From CAJCIS01 sp965276755 (GTDB lineage Bacteria > Pseudomonadota > Alphaproteobacteria > Acetobacterales > Acetobacteraceae), in the NCBI GenBank assembly GCA_965276755.1, contig OZ255625.1:3534001-3598000 (forward strand): a stretch of 64,000 nt of DNA. The letters run 5' to 3'. The notes beneath the pieces are model-generated. The model worked only from the letters and a program-made list of their open reading frames with translations, did no database searches and had not been told where the DNA came from. This document shows, one piece after another, positions 33,772-42,908 of this stretch (the stretch's first letter is position 1; each line of letters opens with the position of its first letter). The position numbers were made by a program, and so were the translations under genes.

Positions 33772-34578
33772 TTGCGTATTCATGCCGGTTTCGACATCAG
33801 CTATGACTGTCTTCAGGACGTGCCGATGCTGCTGTTGATCAGCGTGCACCCATCTCGCGCGCCTGATCTGCTGAGCCCCGGCATCATCACCTTCACGCCA
33901 GGTCTGCCTGTGCATGTCTATCGTGACAGCTTCGGCAATGACTGCACGCGCATCTGGGCTCGGCAGGGCCGCCTGACGATTTCGACTCGGTTCGACATTA
34001 CCGATAGCGGGTTGCCGGATGAGGTGAATGTTGCCGCAGGCCAGTTGCCGGTTCAGGATCTGCCTGATGACACCATGGCCTATCTGTTGGGCAGCCGCTA
34101 TTGCGAGACCGACAGGCTGAGCGATGCCGCCTGGTCCCTGTTCGGCAACGTGACACCCGGATGGGCGCGGGTGCAGGCGATCTGCGACTTCGTGCACAAT
34201 CACATCCGCTTTGATTACCAACAGGCGCGCGCGACGCGCACCGCGGCGGAAGCCTATCAGGAAGGCGTTGGCGTCTGCCGCGATTTTGCCCATCTGGCCG
34301 TGAGCTTTTGCCGCTGCATGAACATCCCCGCGCGCTACTGCACGGGATATCTCGGCGACATCGGCGTGCCGCTTATGGATGCGCCTGGCGATTTTTCCGC
34401 GTGGTTTGAAGCTTTTCTGGACGGACGCTGGTATACCTTCGATGCGCGCCATAATGTGCCACGCATAGGGCGCATTCTGATGGCGCGTGGGCGCGATGCG
34501 ACCGACGTTGCTATCTCCAACAATTTTGGGCGCGCGCCCCTGGCGGCGTTTTTTGTGGTGACGGATGAGGTGAAATGA
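33772..34578 (+). CDS. Second transglutaminase-like protein
   Basis: 268 residues from a TTG at 33772, which gives RIHAGFDISYDCLQDVPMLL, the usual head of this subgroup (an in-frame GTG at 33757 is also possible). The transglutaminase core has Cys169 in GVCRDFAHLA and Asp224 in YTFDARHN. Where the first paralogue has His, this one reads DFSAWFEAF with Ser209, so the canonical triad looks incomplete; some members of this subgroup may share that. It is 65 bases behind the first transglutaminase gene on the same strand, so an operon is likely. Confidence 0.82.
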   Translation: MRIHAGFDISYDCLQDVPMLLLISVHPSRAPDLLSPGIITFTPGLPVHVYRDSFGNDCTRIWARQGRLTISTRFDITDSGLPDEVNVAAGQLPVQDLPDDTMAYLLGSRYCETDRLSDAAWSLFGNVTPGWARVQAICDFVHNHIRFDYQQARATRTAAEAYQEGVGVCRDFAHLAVSFCRCMNIPARYCTGYLGDIGVPLMDAPGDFSAWFEAFLDGRWYTFDARHNVPRIGRILMARGRDATDVAISNNFGRAPLAAFFVVTDEVK

Positions 34579-34585
34579 AGGGAAG

Positions 34586-34613
34586 GACGGACCCCTTTTT
34601 TGAAAAAAGAAGC
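34586..34613. repeat. Poly-T/poly-A hairpin, family T, short copy
   Basis: CCCCTTTTTTGAAAAAAGAAGC starts 8 bases after the second transglutaminase stop; the CAAAAG flank is missing. It is well placed to terminate that transcript. Confidence 0.65.
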
Positions 34614-34651
34614 ATATAATACCACTCAGCAGACAGATTGACCCTCAGAGT

Positions 34652-34760
34652 AAGCCTGTGGGAGATGTGCCATCCCCCCCAGACCCCCGTCTTTAGTCAG
34701 GACAAGCTCTAAATGAATGACGGGGATTTGGGGGGCATGGCACGTCTCCCTCAATCTTTC
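34652..34760. repeat. GC palindrome, family P, slightly decayed copy
   Basis: Left arm GGGAGATGTGCCATCCCCCC (34660-34679) and right arm 34719-34752 with GGGGGCATGGCACGTCTCCC. The loop carries TTTAGTCAGGACAAGCTCTAAATGA. Confidence 0.85.
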
Positions 34761-34988
34761 TCTCCTTGATCATGTGTCAAGCTCAACGGGCAGGCACTGC
34801 GCCTCGCAGGCGCGCGCGTAGTGCGGCTTTGCCTTCAACGCAATAGGGTAGTGCGAACGCCTCCCGCGTGCGGGGGGGGTGGCGCCGCATGACCACATGG
34901 TCTATTAAGGCTGCTTGGCTGCGGGTTTTTCGCAACACAGCATCTGGCTGGCCCCGCCGCCTTAAGCAAGTACTCCTGGAGCATAGTT

Positions 34989-35195
34989 ATGGCCGTCGGC
35001 ACTGTTAAGTGGTTCAATTCGCAAAAAGGTTTCGGTTTCATCCAGCCCGACAACGGCGGCGCAGACGTGTTCATCCACATCTCCGCGGTCGAGCAGTCCG
35101 GCATGGGTAGCCTGAACGAAGGCCAGAAGGTCAGCTTCGATCTGGAGCAGGGCCGTCAGGGCAAGACGTCCGCGGTGAACCTGAAGGCGGCATGA
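34989..35195 (+). CDS. Cold-shock domain protein (CspA family)
   Basis: 68 residues: VGTVKWFNSQKGFGFIQPDN gives the RNP1 motif KGFGFI and DVFIHIS gives RNP2, so it is a complete single cold-shock OB fold that binds single-stranded RNA and DNA. A 220-base leader precedes it, as usual for csp genes controlled through their 5' UTR. CTGGAG lies 8 bases before the ATG. Its TGA overlaps the ATG of the next gene by 4 bases. Confidence 0.96.
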   Translation: MAVGTVKWFNSQKGFGFIQPDNGGADVFIHISAVEQSGMGSLNEGQKVSFDLEQGRQGKTSAVNLKAA

Positions 35196-35434
35196 GCGCC
35201 CGCGGCCCTCAGTTGGGTCACAAATATTCGATCGGCCAAGCCGTGGTGTACTCACCCGGCAGTTCGAACCTGTCCGATACCGCCACTAACGGCAAGGTGA
35301 CGCGGCTTCTTCCGAAGGAGGGAGCGGGTTACCAATACCACGTCCAGTTTGGCCCAAATGGCCAGCAGAGGCGAGTGGAGGAGGGGCAGTTGCGCTCGGC
35401 AAACGAACCGGCATCCAGATGGATGCCTGGCTGA
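35192..35434 (+). CDS. Small protein translationally coupled to the cold-shock gene
   Basis: 80 residues. After a short head, KYSIGQAVVYSPG ... GKVTRLLPKEGAGYQYHVQF ... RRVEEGQLR reads as a small all-beta barrel. This pattern occurs in unnamed alphaproteobacterial proteins with KOW/Tudor-like strands. The ATGA overlap with the cold-shock gene means it is made from the same mRNA, so an RNA-related role is possible but not shown. Confidence 0.7.
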   Translation: MSARGPQLGHKYSIGQAVVYSPGSSNLSDTATNGKVTRLLPKEGAGYQYHVQFGPNGQQRRVEEGQLRSANEPASRWMPG

Positions 35435-35628
35435 TCGGCTAGACAACATACCGCCTAAGGTGTCAGGGGGGTCCTAACCGGGCCTCCCTGAGCCATGTTG
35501 AGCCCTTGCCGCCGTCCTCAAGGTTCTTGGCTTCAGTCATGAGGAAGTCGCCCTCTTCCTCGTCGCCGTGCTGGTCTTCGCCGCGGCGTGCATGTTGCGG
35601 CCGCCCAAGTGTCCCTCATCTGCAAGCG

Positions 35629-37968
35629 GTGCCAACCAAAAAGACAAAAGCCTTTTGCTTCTTTTTTTCAAAAAAGAAGACCTTCCTTGTTGCCTTTCCC
35701 GTGCTTGTCGCCCTCACAACGCCCACGCAAGCCCAGACAAGCCCCCCCGAACAAGTCACCGTCATCGCGACCTCGCCCCTACTGGGCGGCGGCCTGGACC
35801 GGGCGCTGGTGCCCGGCCAAATCCAGATCCTGAGCAGTGCCGACATCGCAAGGACAGGCGCGCCCGACCTGACAGCGGCGTTGGGCACGCAGATTGCCGG
35901 CATCACCGTGGACAGCGCCTCGGGCAATCAGTTCCAGCCGTCGCTGTTCTATAACGGTTTCGAAGTCTCGCCGCTGCAGGGCACGTCACAAGGGATTGCC
36001 GTCTATACCAATGGCATCCGCTTCAATCAGGCCTTTGGCGACACGGTCAATTGGGACCTGATCCCTGATCTGGCGATTGCGCGCGTCAATGTCGAAGGGT
36101 CCAACCCGCTGTTTGGGCTCAATGCGCTGGGCGGGGCGATCAATGTGGCACTCAAGGACGGTTTTGGCATGCATGGGGGCCAGGCGGATCTGTCCGGCGG
36201 CAGCTTCGGCCAGATCGTCGGCAATAGTCAATATGGCGTGCAGAGCGGCGAGCAGGCGCTCTATGTCGCGGGCAGCCTCACGCACCAGGATGGCTGGCGG
36301 GACCTGCAATCAAGCGACATCCAAAATTTCTATGGTGATTACGGCATCAGGCACGCTGGCACGGACATTCACTTCGACCTGACCTTGGCCAATTCCGCCA
36401 TCAACGGTCCTGGCACGGCGCCCGTGCAATTATTGGCCGCAGACCCCGCGGCCCAGTTCACCGCGCCGAATGCCATCGCCAACCGCTACGCTCAGGCGGG
36501 CTTGCGCACGAACGCTTCGCTGAATGACGTGCTCTCCGTGCAGGCGCAGGCCTATTACAGCTATTTCGAGCAGCGCGTTGCCAACGGCAACACTGCCAAT
36601 GACGCGCCATGCGGCGATGGCAGCGCGCTATTGTGCCAGGCGCCAGGCGTGCCCAGCCTGACGCGCGGCGGCGGCGCAATCCCCGACTATCTGCAAGGCG
36701 GCCCCTACAGCGAACTCGACATGCAGACGACCAACACCAACGCCTATGGCGGCGCCGGTCAGATCACCGACACAGGGTCATTGTTCGGGCTGACGAATCA
36801 TCTTGTCGCCGGCGCATCGTTCGACGGCGCGCAGACCGAATTTTCCGCGGTTGCCATGATCGGCGGCCTGAGCTCGGACACGCGCATCTTCGAAGGACCC
36901 GGCATCGTGCTCGATGAACCTGGTGCCAGCGTGCCCGTCCGCGTGGCCATCAGCGATGCAAATGCGGGGGTCTACGCCTCCGATACGTTGAATGTGACCG
37001 GCGCACTCGCGCTCACCGCATCTGGGCGCTTCAATTTTGCGGAAATCGATCTGACCGACCAAGGCGGCGGCGATCTGACCGGTCGTCACGCGTATGCCCG
37101 CCTTGATCCGGCCGCCGGCGCCACCTATCGCGCAGCATCTTGGCTGACCGCATACGCCAGCTATGCCGAAGCCAACCGCGCACCCACGCCGGCAGAACTC
37201 TCCTGCGCGGGGCCCGCCAATTCGTGCAGCCTGGCCAATTTCTTCGTGGGCGATCCCGATCTGAAACAGGTGGTCGCGCACACGATTGAAGCGGGCTTGC
37301 GCGGGCATGTCCAATTCGGTGCGGCGGCAAGGCTGGGCTATGATATCGGGCTGTTCCACACCAATTCGGATGACGACATCGTCTTCATCAACAGCCCCAT
37401 TCTCAACCGCGCCTATTTCGCCAATGTCGGCCAGACGCGCCGCCAGGGAATGTCTGCCCGCACCGACCTCAAGGCCGGCGCATTCACCGCCTACGCCGCC
37501 TACACGTATACGGGTGCCACGTTCCAGACCGGATATGTCGAAGCCGCGCAGAACAATCCCGCCGCCGACGCCAATGGCAACATTACCGTTCGCCGCGGAG
37601 ATGAATTGCCCGGTGTGGCCCGCAACACTTTCAAGTTAGGTGCCGATGCCAACATCACGCATGCCTGGAAAGCCGGTGCCGACGGTCTGCTGCAAAGCGG
37701 GCAGGTGCTGTTCGGCGACGAAGCCAATGCCACGCCACGCCTGCCGGGCTTTTTCACGCTCGATCTGCACACCAGCTACGAGATCACGCCGCGGCTGACC
37801 GTGTTTGCCAATGCGCGCAACGTGCTTGATCGGCGCTACTACACGTATGGGACGTTCTCGCCGACATCCTCGGTCTATCTTGTGCAGGCGCCGGGTGCTG
37901 CCAATCCGCGCAGTTATACGCTGGCGGCGCCGGTGGGGGTTTTTGGCGGGGTGCGGGTAAAGTTCTAA
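35629..37968 (+). CDS. TonB-dependent outer-membrane receptor
   Basis: 779 residues from a GTG at 35629. The resulting N-terminus, a KKTK-type basic head, FCFFF, then FLVAFPVLVALTTPTQAQ, is a good signal peptide, and its first part is encoded by a T-family poly-T hairpin. A TonB box (EQVTVIA) follows, then the plug domain (about 40-170: LTAALGTQIAGITV, GLNALGGAINVAL) and a 22-strand-type barrel ending GVFGGVRVKF with terminal Phe. The ligand is unknown (siderophore, cobalamin or other). An open frame extends 41 codons further upstream but is Ser/Cys/Arg-rich and unlike a signal sequence. A P-family half palindrome follows the stop. Confidence 0.88.
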   Translation: MPTKKTKAFCFFFSKKKTFLVAFPVLVALTTPTQAQTSPPEQVTVIATSPLLGGGLDRALVPGQIQILSSADIARTGAPDLTAALGTQIAGITVDSASGNQFQPSLFYNGFEVSPLQGTSQGIAVYTNGIRFNQAFGDTVNWDLIPDLAIARVNVEGSNPLFGLNALGGAINVALKDGFGMHGGQADLSGGSFGQIVGNSQYGVQSGEQALYVAGSLTHQDGWRDLQSSDIQNFYGDYGIRHAGTDIHFDLTLANSAINGPGTAPVQLLAADPAAQFTAPNAIANRYAQAGLRTNASLNDVLSVQAQAYYSYFEQRVANGNTANDAPCGDGSALLCQAPGVPSLTRGGGAIPDYLQGGPYSELDMQTTNTNAYGGAGQITDTGSLFGLTNHLVAGASFDGAQTEFSAVAMIGGLSSDTRIFEGPGIVLDEPGASVPVRVAISDANAGVYASDTLNVTGALALTASGRFNFAEIDLTDQGGGDLTGRHAYARLDPAAGATYRAASWLTAYASYAEANRAPTPAELSCAGPANSCSLANFFVGDPDLKQVVAHTIEAGLRGHVQFGAAARLGYDIGLFHTNSDDDIVFINSPILNRAYFANVGQTRRQGMSARTDLKAGAFTAYAAYTYTGATFQTGYVEAAQNNPAADANGNITVRRGDELPGVARNTFKLGADANITHAWKAGADGLLQSGQVLFGDEANATPRLPGFFTLDLHTSYEITPRLTVFANARNVLDRRYYTYGTFSPTSSVYLVQAPGAANPRSYTLAAPVGVFGGVRVKF
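35642..35680. repeat. Poly-T/poly-A hairpin, family T, inside the TonB-receptor signal sequence
   Basis: ACAAAAGCCTTTTGCTTC then a T7-C-A6-GAAG hairpin. Here it lies downstream of the most likely start codon and codes for KTKAFCFFFSKKKT within the leader. Confidence 0.8.
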
Positions 37969-37977
37969 ACCAAAACA

Positions 37978-38032
37978 CAGAAAAATCGACGGGGGGTTTT
38001 GGGGGGGATGCACATCTCCCCCAACCTTAAAC
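37978..38032. repeat. Half GC palindrome, family P (right arm only)
   Basis: AAATCGACGGGGGGTTTTGG followed by GGGGGATGCACATCTCCCCC (one base lost in the GGCACA core). It sits between the TonB-receptor stop and tRNA-Ser. Confidence 0.85.
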
Positions 38033-38054
38033 TGCCCTACCTCTGTAAATGCAG

Positions 38055-38145
<91 letters not shown>

Positions 38146-38202
38146 GTGACACGCGGCGGCGCGCCTTATAGCCACCCAGCCCAACGCGCGCAACACGTCC
38201 GT

Positions 38203-39681
38203 CTAATGCACCCCCAGCACCGCCAACGCATCACTGCCCGTCACATCCCGCACGTGCACGTCGTCGCGATGCCACCACCCCCCGCCCAGCGCCTGGAACA
38301 GCGCCGCCGTATCGGCCAGCCGATTGGCGCGCGCGGCAATGGCGGTCAGCCGCGCCTGCAGCGCCGATTGCTGCGCATTCAGGATCGCCAGGTAAGACAC
38401 CTGCCCCAGGGAGACCTGCAGCCGCACGATGGCCAAAGTCTGCACCGCTGCCCCCGCCGCCCGCTCGGCGGCATCGACCGCATCCGCATCCGCCTGCAGC
38501 GCGGCAAGTGCGTCCGCCACGTTCTGGAACGCGGCCAGCGTGGTCGAGCGATACTGCGCCTCCGCCTGGTCCAGCGCCGCCCAGGCGCCGCGCGCGCGGT
38601 GCAGCAGCGTCCCGCCATCAAAGACCGGTTGACTGAGGGCCGCGGCAATCGTCCAGAACCCGTTGCCAGAGGCAAACAGGGTGCGGAAGAAATTGGATTG
38701 GCTCCCCGCGGACGCGCTCAGCGTCAGCGAAGGCAGCCGGTTGGCAATCGCCACGCCGACCAGCGCGCTGGCCGCGTGCAAATTCGCCTCCGCCTGGCGC
38801 ACGTCCGGCCGCTGCCTGACCAGCACAGCCGGAATGCTGACCGGCAATTGCCGCGGCAAAGCCAGGCTATCCAGAGTGAAACTCTGCGGCAATACGCGAT
38901 CGGGCGGCGCGCCGATCAGATCGGCCAGCGCGTCCCGCTGCACGTCAAGCTGCTTTTGCAGCGGCGGCAAGGCGGCCTGGGCCTGGGCGCGTGCGGCCTG
39001 TTGCGCCAGCACGTCCACGTCCGCCACCTGTCCCGCGTCGCGCTGCTTGACCAGCAAGGCAACGAGATCGGTCTCTGCCGCAATGATCGCGCGCGTGGCG
39101 GCAATCTGGCCGCGCAGGGACGCCTCATTAATGGCTGCCGCCACAATATTGGAGGTCAGGGTCAGCAACGTGGCCTCAAGCTGAAAACGCTGCTGCTCGG
39201 CCATCGCCACTAAATTTTCGACCTGCCGCCGCTCCCCGCCCCATACGTCCGGCGTGTAGGACACCGAAAGCTGTGCCGTGATCAGGGTATAATACGGATT
39301 GCCCGTGGCCGATGCCGGCGAGACGCTGCGTGTGGCCGTCTTGTTGCGGCTCGGCTCGAAGGTCGCACTCAGGCTGGGGAAGAAATTGCCTTCCTGCGCA
39401 TAGACCTGCTCGCGCGCCTGGCGAAGTGCCGCCTGTGCCGCATCAAGGCCGGGATTGGCCACCAGCGCCTGAGCCACCAGCGCATTCAGCGCGGGCGAGT
39501 GAAACAGCGTCCACCACTGTCCGGGAATATCGAGGCCTTGCACGAATGCCTGCGCAGGATCGCGTGCCGCCGTGCGCCCCGCGCCGTAACCGCTGGTGCC
39601 CGTGACCGTTGGGTGGTGAAAATCAGGTCCCACCGCGCAGCCCGAACACAGCAGCGCCAGCATCCACGCTGCCCGCCTCAT
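38203..39681 (-). CDS. Outer-membrane efflux lipoprotein (TolC-like, NodT family)
   Basis: 492 residues from ATG 39681, which overlaps the RND pump stop by 4 bases. A lipoprotein signal (MLALLCSGC) precedes VGPDFHHP, the standard NodT start. Two OEP repeats follow: long helices such as ALRQAREQVYAQEGNFFPSL and RQRPDVRQAEANLHAASALV, ending with TAALFQALGGGWW. It forms the trimeric outer-membrane tunnel of a tripartite pump. It is the last gene of the porin-adaptor-pump-channel set. Confidence 0.95.
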   Translation of the reverse strand: MRRAAWMLALLCSGCAVGPDFHHPTVTGTSGYGAGRTAARDPAQAFVQGLDIPGQWWTLFHSPALNALVAQALVANPGLDAAQAALRQAREQVYAQEGNFFPSLSATFEPSRNKTATRSVSPASATGNPYYTLITAQLSVSYTPDVWGGERRQVENLVAMAEQQRFQLEATLLTLTSNIVAAAINEASLRGQIAATRAIIAAETDLVALLVKQRDAGQVADVDVLAQQAARAQAQAALPPLQKQLDVQRDALADLIGAPPDRVLPQSFTLDSLALPRQLPVSIPAVLVRQRPDVRQAEANLHAASALVGVAIANRLPSLTLSASAGSQSNFFRTLFASGNGFWTIAAALSQPVFDGGTLLHRARGAWAALDQAEAQYRSTTLAAFQNVADALAALQADADAVDAAERAAGAAVQTLAIVRLQVSLGQVSYLAILNAQQSALQARLTAIAARANRLADTAALFQALGGGWWHRDDVHVRDVTGSDALAVLGVH

Positions 39682-42600
39682 GGCACCGTCTGTCGCGGCT
39701 GTGCGGCCGCGCGGCTTTCCGCTGCGGCAAGCGCGCGCGCATGGCGGGAAAACATGTCGATCAGCACAGGCAGAACAGTCAGGAACAGCACCGGCGCCAG
39801 GGTGATCCCACCGACAACCACCAGCGCCAGCGGACGCTGCACCTGCGATCCGATGCCGGTAGATACCGCGGCCGGCAGCAATCCCACCATGGCAACCACG
39901 CACGTCATCACCACCGGGCGCATCTGCACGGTGCAAGTGCGCGCAATGGCGGTGAATTTGTCTGCGCCATCTCTTATCTGCTGGTTGTAGTAGGTCACGA
40001 TGATAATGCCATCCATCGCCGCAATGCCCATCAGCGCAACGAAACCAATTGCCGCCGACACGCTGAACGGCGTGCCCGTCACGAAAAGCATCAGGATGCC
40101 TCCAGTCAGCGCCATGGGAATGACGCTGGCTGCCAGCAGCATGTCGGTAATGGAATTAAAGTTCACATACAGCAACAGGCAGATCAGCACGAAGGCCAGC
40201 GGCACGACGACGGACAGGCGCGCAATCGCCTCCTCCAGATTGCCGAACTCGCCCACCCATTCCATGTGGTAACCGCCAGGGATCACCACATCATGGGCAA
40301 TCCTGTTCTGCGCCTCGATCACCGTCGTGCCCAGATCGCGTCCGCGCACCGAGAACTTGATCGGGATGTAGCGCTCCTGCCCCTCGCGATAGATGAAGGA
40401 TGCGCCCGAGGCCAGGCGCACATCGGCAACGTCGCTCAGCGGAACAGGGATCGTGCCCGACCCATTGAGCGCCGGCGCGCTGATGATGATGCGCCTGATC
40501 GAATTCAGATCCTGCCGGTATTGCGGGCTGAGGCGCACCATGATCGGAAAATTGCGGTCGCTGCCTTCCTCATACAGGTTGCCGGCCGCCTGGCCGCCAA
40601 TGGCTGCGGTGACCGTGCTGTTGATATCGCCGGGTGCCAGGCCGTAACGCGCCGCGCGCACGCGATCGATATCGATGCGTACCGTCGGCTGCCCCAGCGA
40701 TCGCAGCACGGCAAGATCGGTGATGCCCGGCACGGTCTTAAGCGCGTCGGCCATCTTGTTGGCCGTGGATTCGAGCACATTGAGATCGCCGCCGTACAGC
40801 TTGACGCTGTTCTCGCCCTTGACGCCCGAGGCGGCTTCCTCGACATTATCTTCGATATATTGGGAAAAGTTGAAGTCCACGCCAGGAAATGCCGCGCTCA
40901 GCTGCGCGGTCATCTGTCCCACCAGCTTTTCCTTGTTCATGCCGGCCGGCCAGGTATTGAACGGCTTGAGCGGAACGAAGAACTCCGCGTTGAAAAACCC
41001 GGTCGCATCGGTGCCGTCATCCGGCCGCCCGTGCTGGGACACGGCAGTGATCGTCTCCGGATAGCTCCTGATGATCCGCCGCATGGCGTTCACCGGCGCG
41101 TCGCCCGCTTCCAGCGAAATCGACGTCGGCATGGTCGCGCGTATCCACAAATTGCCCTCTTCCAGCTTCGGCAGGAATTCCAGTCCCAGCGCGCGCGTGC
41201 ACAGCGCGCAAACGACCAGCAGCACCGCCATGCCGCCCAGGCTCAACAACCGGTTTGCCAGCGCCACACGCATGATGGGCACGTAGGCAGCGTGCAGGCG
41301 CCGCACGAGCCAGGTCTCGCGTTCCTCCATCCTGGTCGGCAGGAAGAGGGCACTCAGCGCGGGCGTGATGGTAAAGGTCGCAATCAGTCCGCCGGCAATG
41401 GCATAGGCGTAAGTCTTTGCCATCGGCCCGAAAATGTGGCCCTCAATACCGCTCAGCGTGAACAGCGGCACGAAAGCCGCGATGATGATGGCGGCCGAGA
41501 AGAAAATCCCCTGGCTGACTTCGACCGCCGCGCCCGCAATGATCGCCGCCTTGCCGCGCAGGTTCGATGACGCACGCTGGCGCTGCATGACCGAGGTGCG
41601 GAAGCGCTCCGATGGCGGCTGGGACATGCGCCGGATGATATTCTCCATCATGATCACGGTCGCATCCACGATCAGCCCGAAATCAATGGCACCCACCGAG
41701 AGCAGGTTGGCGCTCTCGCCTTTCAGCAGGATCAGCCCGATGGCAAAGGACAGCGCGAAGGGGATCGTCGCCGCCACGATCAACGCGGCGCGCACATCGC
41801 CCAGGAAAATATATTGCAGGATGAAGATCAGCAGGATGCCTTCGACCAGGTTGTGCATGACCGTGTGCGTGGTCACGCGGATCAGGTCGGAGCGGTCGTA
41901 GATGCGCTCGATATGCACGCCGGGCGGCAGGATGCCGGTGGCATTGATCTTCTCCACGAGCGCTTCGACCGCATGGATCGTCGGCAGGCTCTCCGCACCG
42001 CGCCGCATCAGCACGATGCCCTGCACGATGTCGTTGGCGTCGTCCTGCCCGGCAATGCCCAGCCGCGGCAGATGGTCGATGCGCACATCGGCCACATCGC
42101 GCACCCGCAGCGTGCTGCCGTTATTGGGTGAAATCAGCGTGTCGCGAATATCGTCCAGCGAATGGATCAGCCCGATGCCGCGCACCACCGCCGCCTGCTG
42201 GCCGAAATTGACGGTTTGCCCGCCGACATTCACGTTGGCATTGTTCAGCGCCGCCAGCACGGCGGGCAAGGTCACGCCGTAATGGGTCAGCTTGCCCTGG
42301 TCGATCCGGACCTCGAATTCCTTGGTCTTGCCGCCCCAGCCATTGACATCGATCACGCCCGGCACCGCCTTGAAGCGGCGCTCAAGCATCCAGTCCTCGA
42401 TCGTCTTCAGGTCGGTCACCGAATATCCGGGCGGCCCCACCACGCGGTAGCGAAAGATTTCGCCCACCGGACTTTCGGGCGAAATGCCCGGCAGTGCGCC
42501 ATTGGGCAAGGCGGCGAGCTGCGCGAGGCGATTGATCACCCGCTGCTCGGCTTCCTCGTAGGAAAACGCATAACTGAACTGCACCTTCACGTCCGACAGC

Positions 42601-42863
42601 CCAAAAAGGCTGATCGTGCGAATGGCCGTGATGTTGGGAATGCCCGCCATCTGCACTTCAATAGGGATTGTGATGTAGCGCTCTATCTCCTCGGCACTCT
42701 GGCCCGTGCTCTGCGTCACGATATCGACCAGCGGGGGCACCGGATCAGGATAGGCTTCGATGTTCAAATTGATGAAGCTGATGACGCCGGCGGCGAAGAC
42801 GAACACCGTCAGTACGGCCATCAGGACGCGCTGGCGGAGTACAAACGCGAATAGGCCACTCAA
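39678..42863 (-). CDS. Heavy-metal-type RND efflux pump (CzcA/CusA family)
   Basis: 1061 residues. The N-terminal TM (LMAVLTVFVFAAGVISF) and NLNIEAYPDPVPP open the HME-RND family. TM4 carries AIDFGLIVDATVIMMEN, that is the D-x5-D-x6-E pattern of CzcA-like metal pumps rather than the DD of drug pumps. Two large periplasmic loops and 12 TMs are evident. It exports divalent or monovalent metal cations by proton antiport with the adaptor and outer-membrane factor encoded on either side; the metal (Co/Zn/Cd/Ni or Cu/Ag) cannot be told. Its first codons lie next to a T-family hairpin that separates it from the adaptor gene. Confidence 0.95.
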   Translation of the reverse strand: MSGLFAFVLRQRVLMAVLTVFVFAAGVISFINLNIEAYPDPVPPLVDIVTQSTGQSAEEIERYITIPIEVQMAGIPNITAIRTISLFGLSDVKVQFSYAFSYEEAEQRVINRLAQLAALPNGALPGISPESPVGEIFRYRVVGPPGYSVTDLKTIEDWMLERRFKAVPGVIDVNGWGGKTKEFEVRIDQGKLTHYGVTLPAVLAALNNANVNVGGQTVNFGQQAAVVRGIGLIHSLDDIRDTLISPNNGSTLRVRDVADVRIDHLPRLGIAGQDDANDIVQGIVLMRRGAESLPTIHAVEALVEKINATGILPPGVHIERIYDRSDLIRVTTHTVMHNLVEGILLIFILQYIFLGDVRAALIVAATIPFALSFAIGLILLKGESANLLSVGAIDFGLIVDATVIMMENIIRRMSQPPSERFRTSVMQRQRASSNLRGKAAIIAGAAVEVSQGIFFSAAIIIAAFVPLFTLSGIEGHIFGPMAKTYAYAIAGGLIATFTITPALSALFLPTRMEERETWLVRRLHAAYVPIMRVALANRLLSLGGMAVLLVVCALCTRALGLEFLPKLEEGNLWIRATMPTSISLEAGDAPVNAMRRIIRSYPETITAVSQHGRPDDGTDATGFFNAEFFVPLKPFNTWPAGMNKEKLVGQMTAQLSAAFPGVDFNFSQYIEDNVEEAASGVKGENSVKLYGGDLNVLESTANKMADALKTVPGITDLAVLRSLGQPTVRIDIDRVRAARYGLAPGDINSTVTAAIGGQAAGNLYEEGSDRNFPIMVRLSPQYRQDLNSIRRIIISAPALNGSGTIPVPLSDVADVRLASGASFIYREGQERYIPIKFSVRGRDLGTTVIEAQNRIAHDVVIPGGYHMEWVGEFGNLEEAIARLSVVVPLAFVLICLLLYVNFNSITDMLLAASVIPMALTGGILMLFVTGTPFSVSAAIGFVALMGIAAMDGIIIVTYYNQQIRDGADKFTAIARTCTVQMRPVVMTCVVAMVGLLPAAVSTGIGSQVQRPLALVVVGGITLAPVLFLTVLPVLIDMFSRHARALAAAESRAAAQPRQTVP

Positions 42864-42906
42864 AAGAAGGTTCTTTCTTGAAAGAAAGAACCAAAGAACT
42901 TTTGCA
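42861..42906. repeat. Hairpin, variant of family T
   Basis: AAAGAAGGTTCTTTCTTGAAAGAAAGAACCAAAGAACTTTTG: the central T-run is broken by a C (TTCTTTCTTGAAAGAAAGAA), but position and CTTTTG flank match the family. It lies between the adaptor and RND pump genes. Confidence 0.75.
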
Positions 42907-42908
42907 TG

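Larger units (their letters stand above)
34579..34988. other. Intergenic region with two repeats before the cold-shock gene
   Basis: 410 bases without a gene. It holds a T-family hairpin (34586-34613), a P palindrome (34652-34760) and about 220 bases of leader before the cold-shock ATG. The leader includes a G8 run (about 34870) and a stem-rich segment that may be a cold-shock 5' UTR. Confidence 0.5.

Noticed and set aside
35500..35640. Hydrophobic open frame (EEVALFLVAVLVFAAACML) upstream of the TonB receptor
   Set aside because: It resembles a membrane helix but has no start codon and runs into a poly-T repeat; could be a gene remnant, not supportable.
39609..41570. 653-codon plus-strand frame opposite the RND pump
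   Set aside because: Antisense shadow; the minus-strand protein is a full-length RND transporter.
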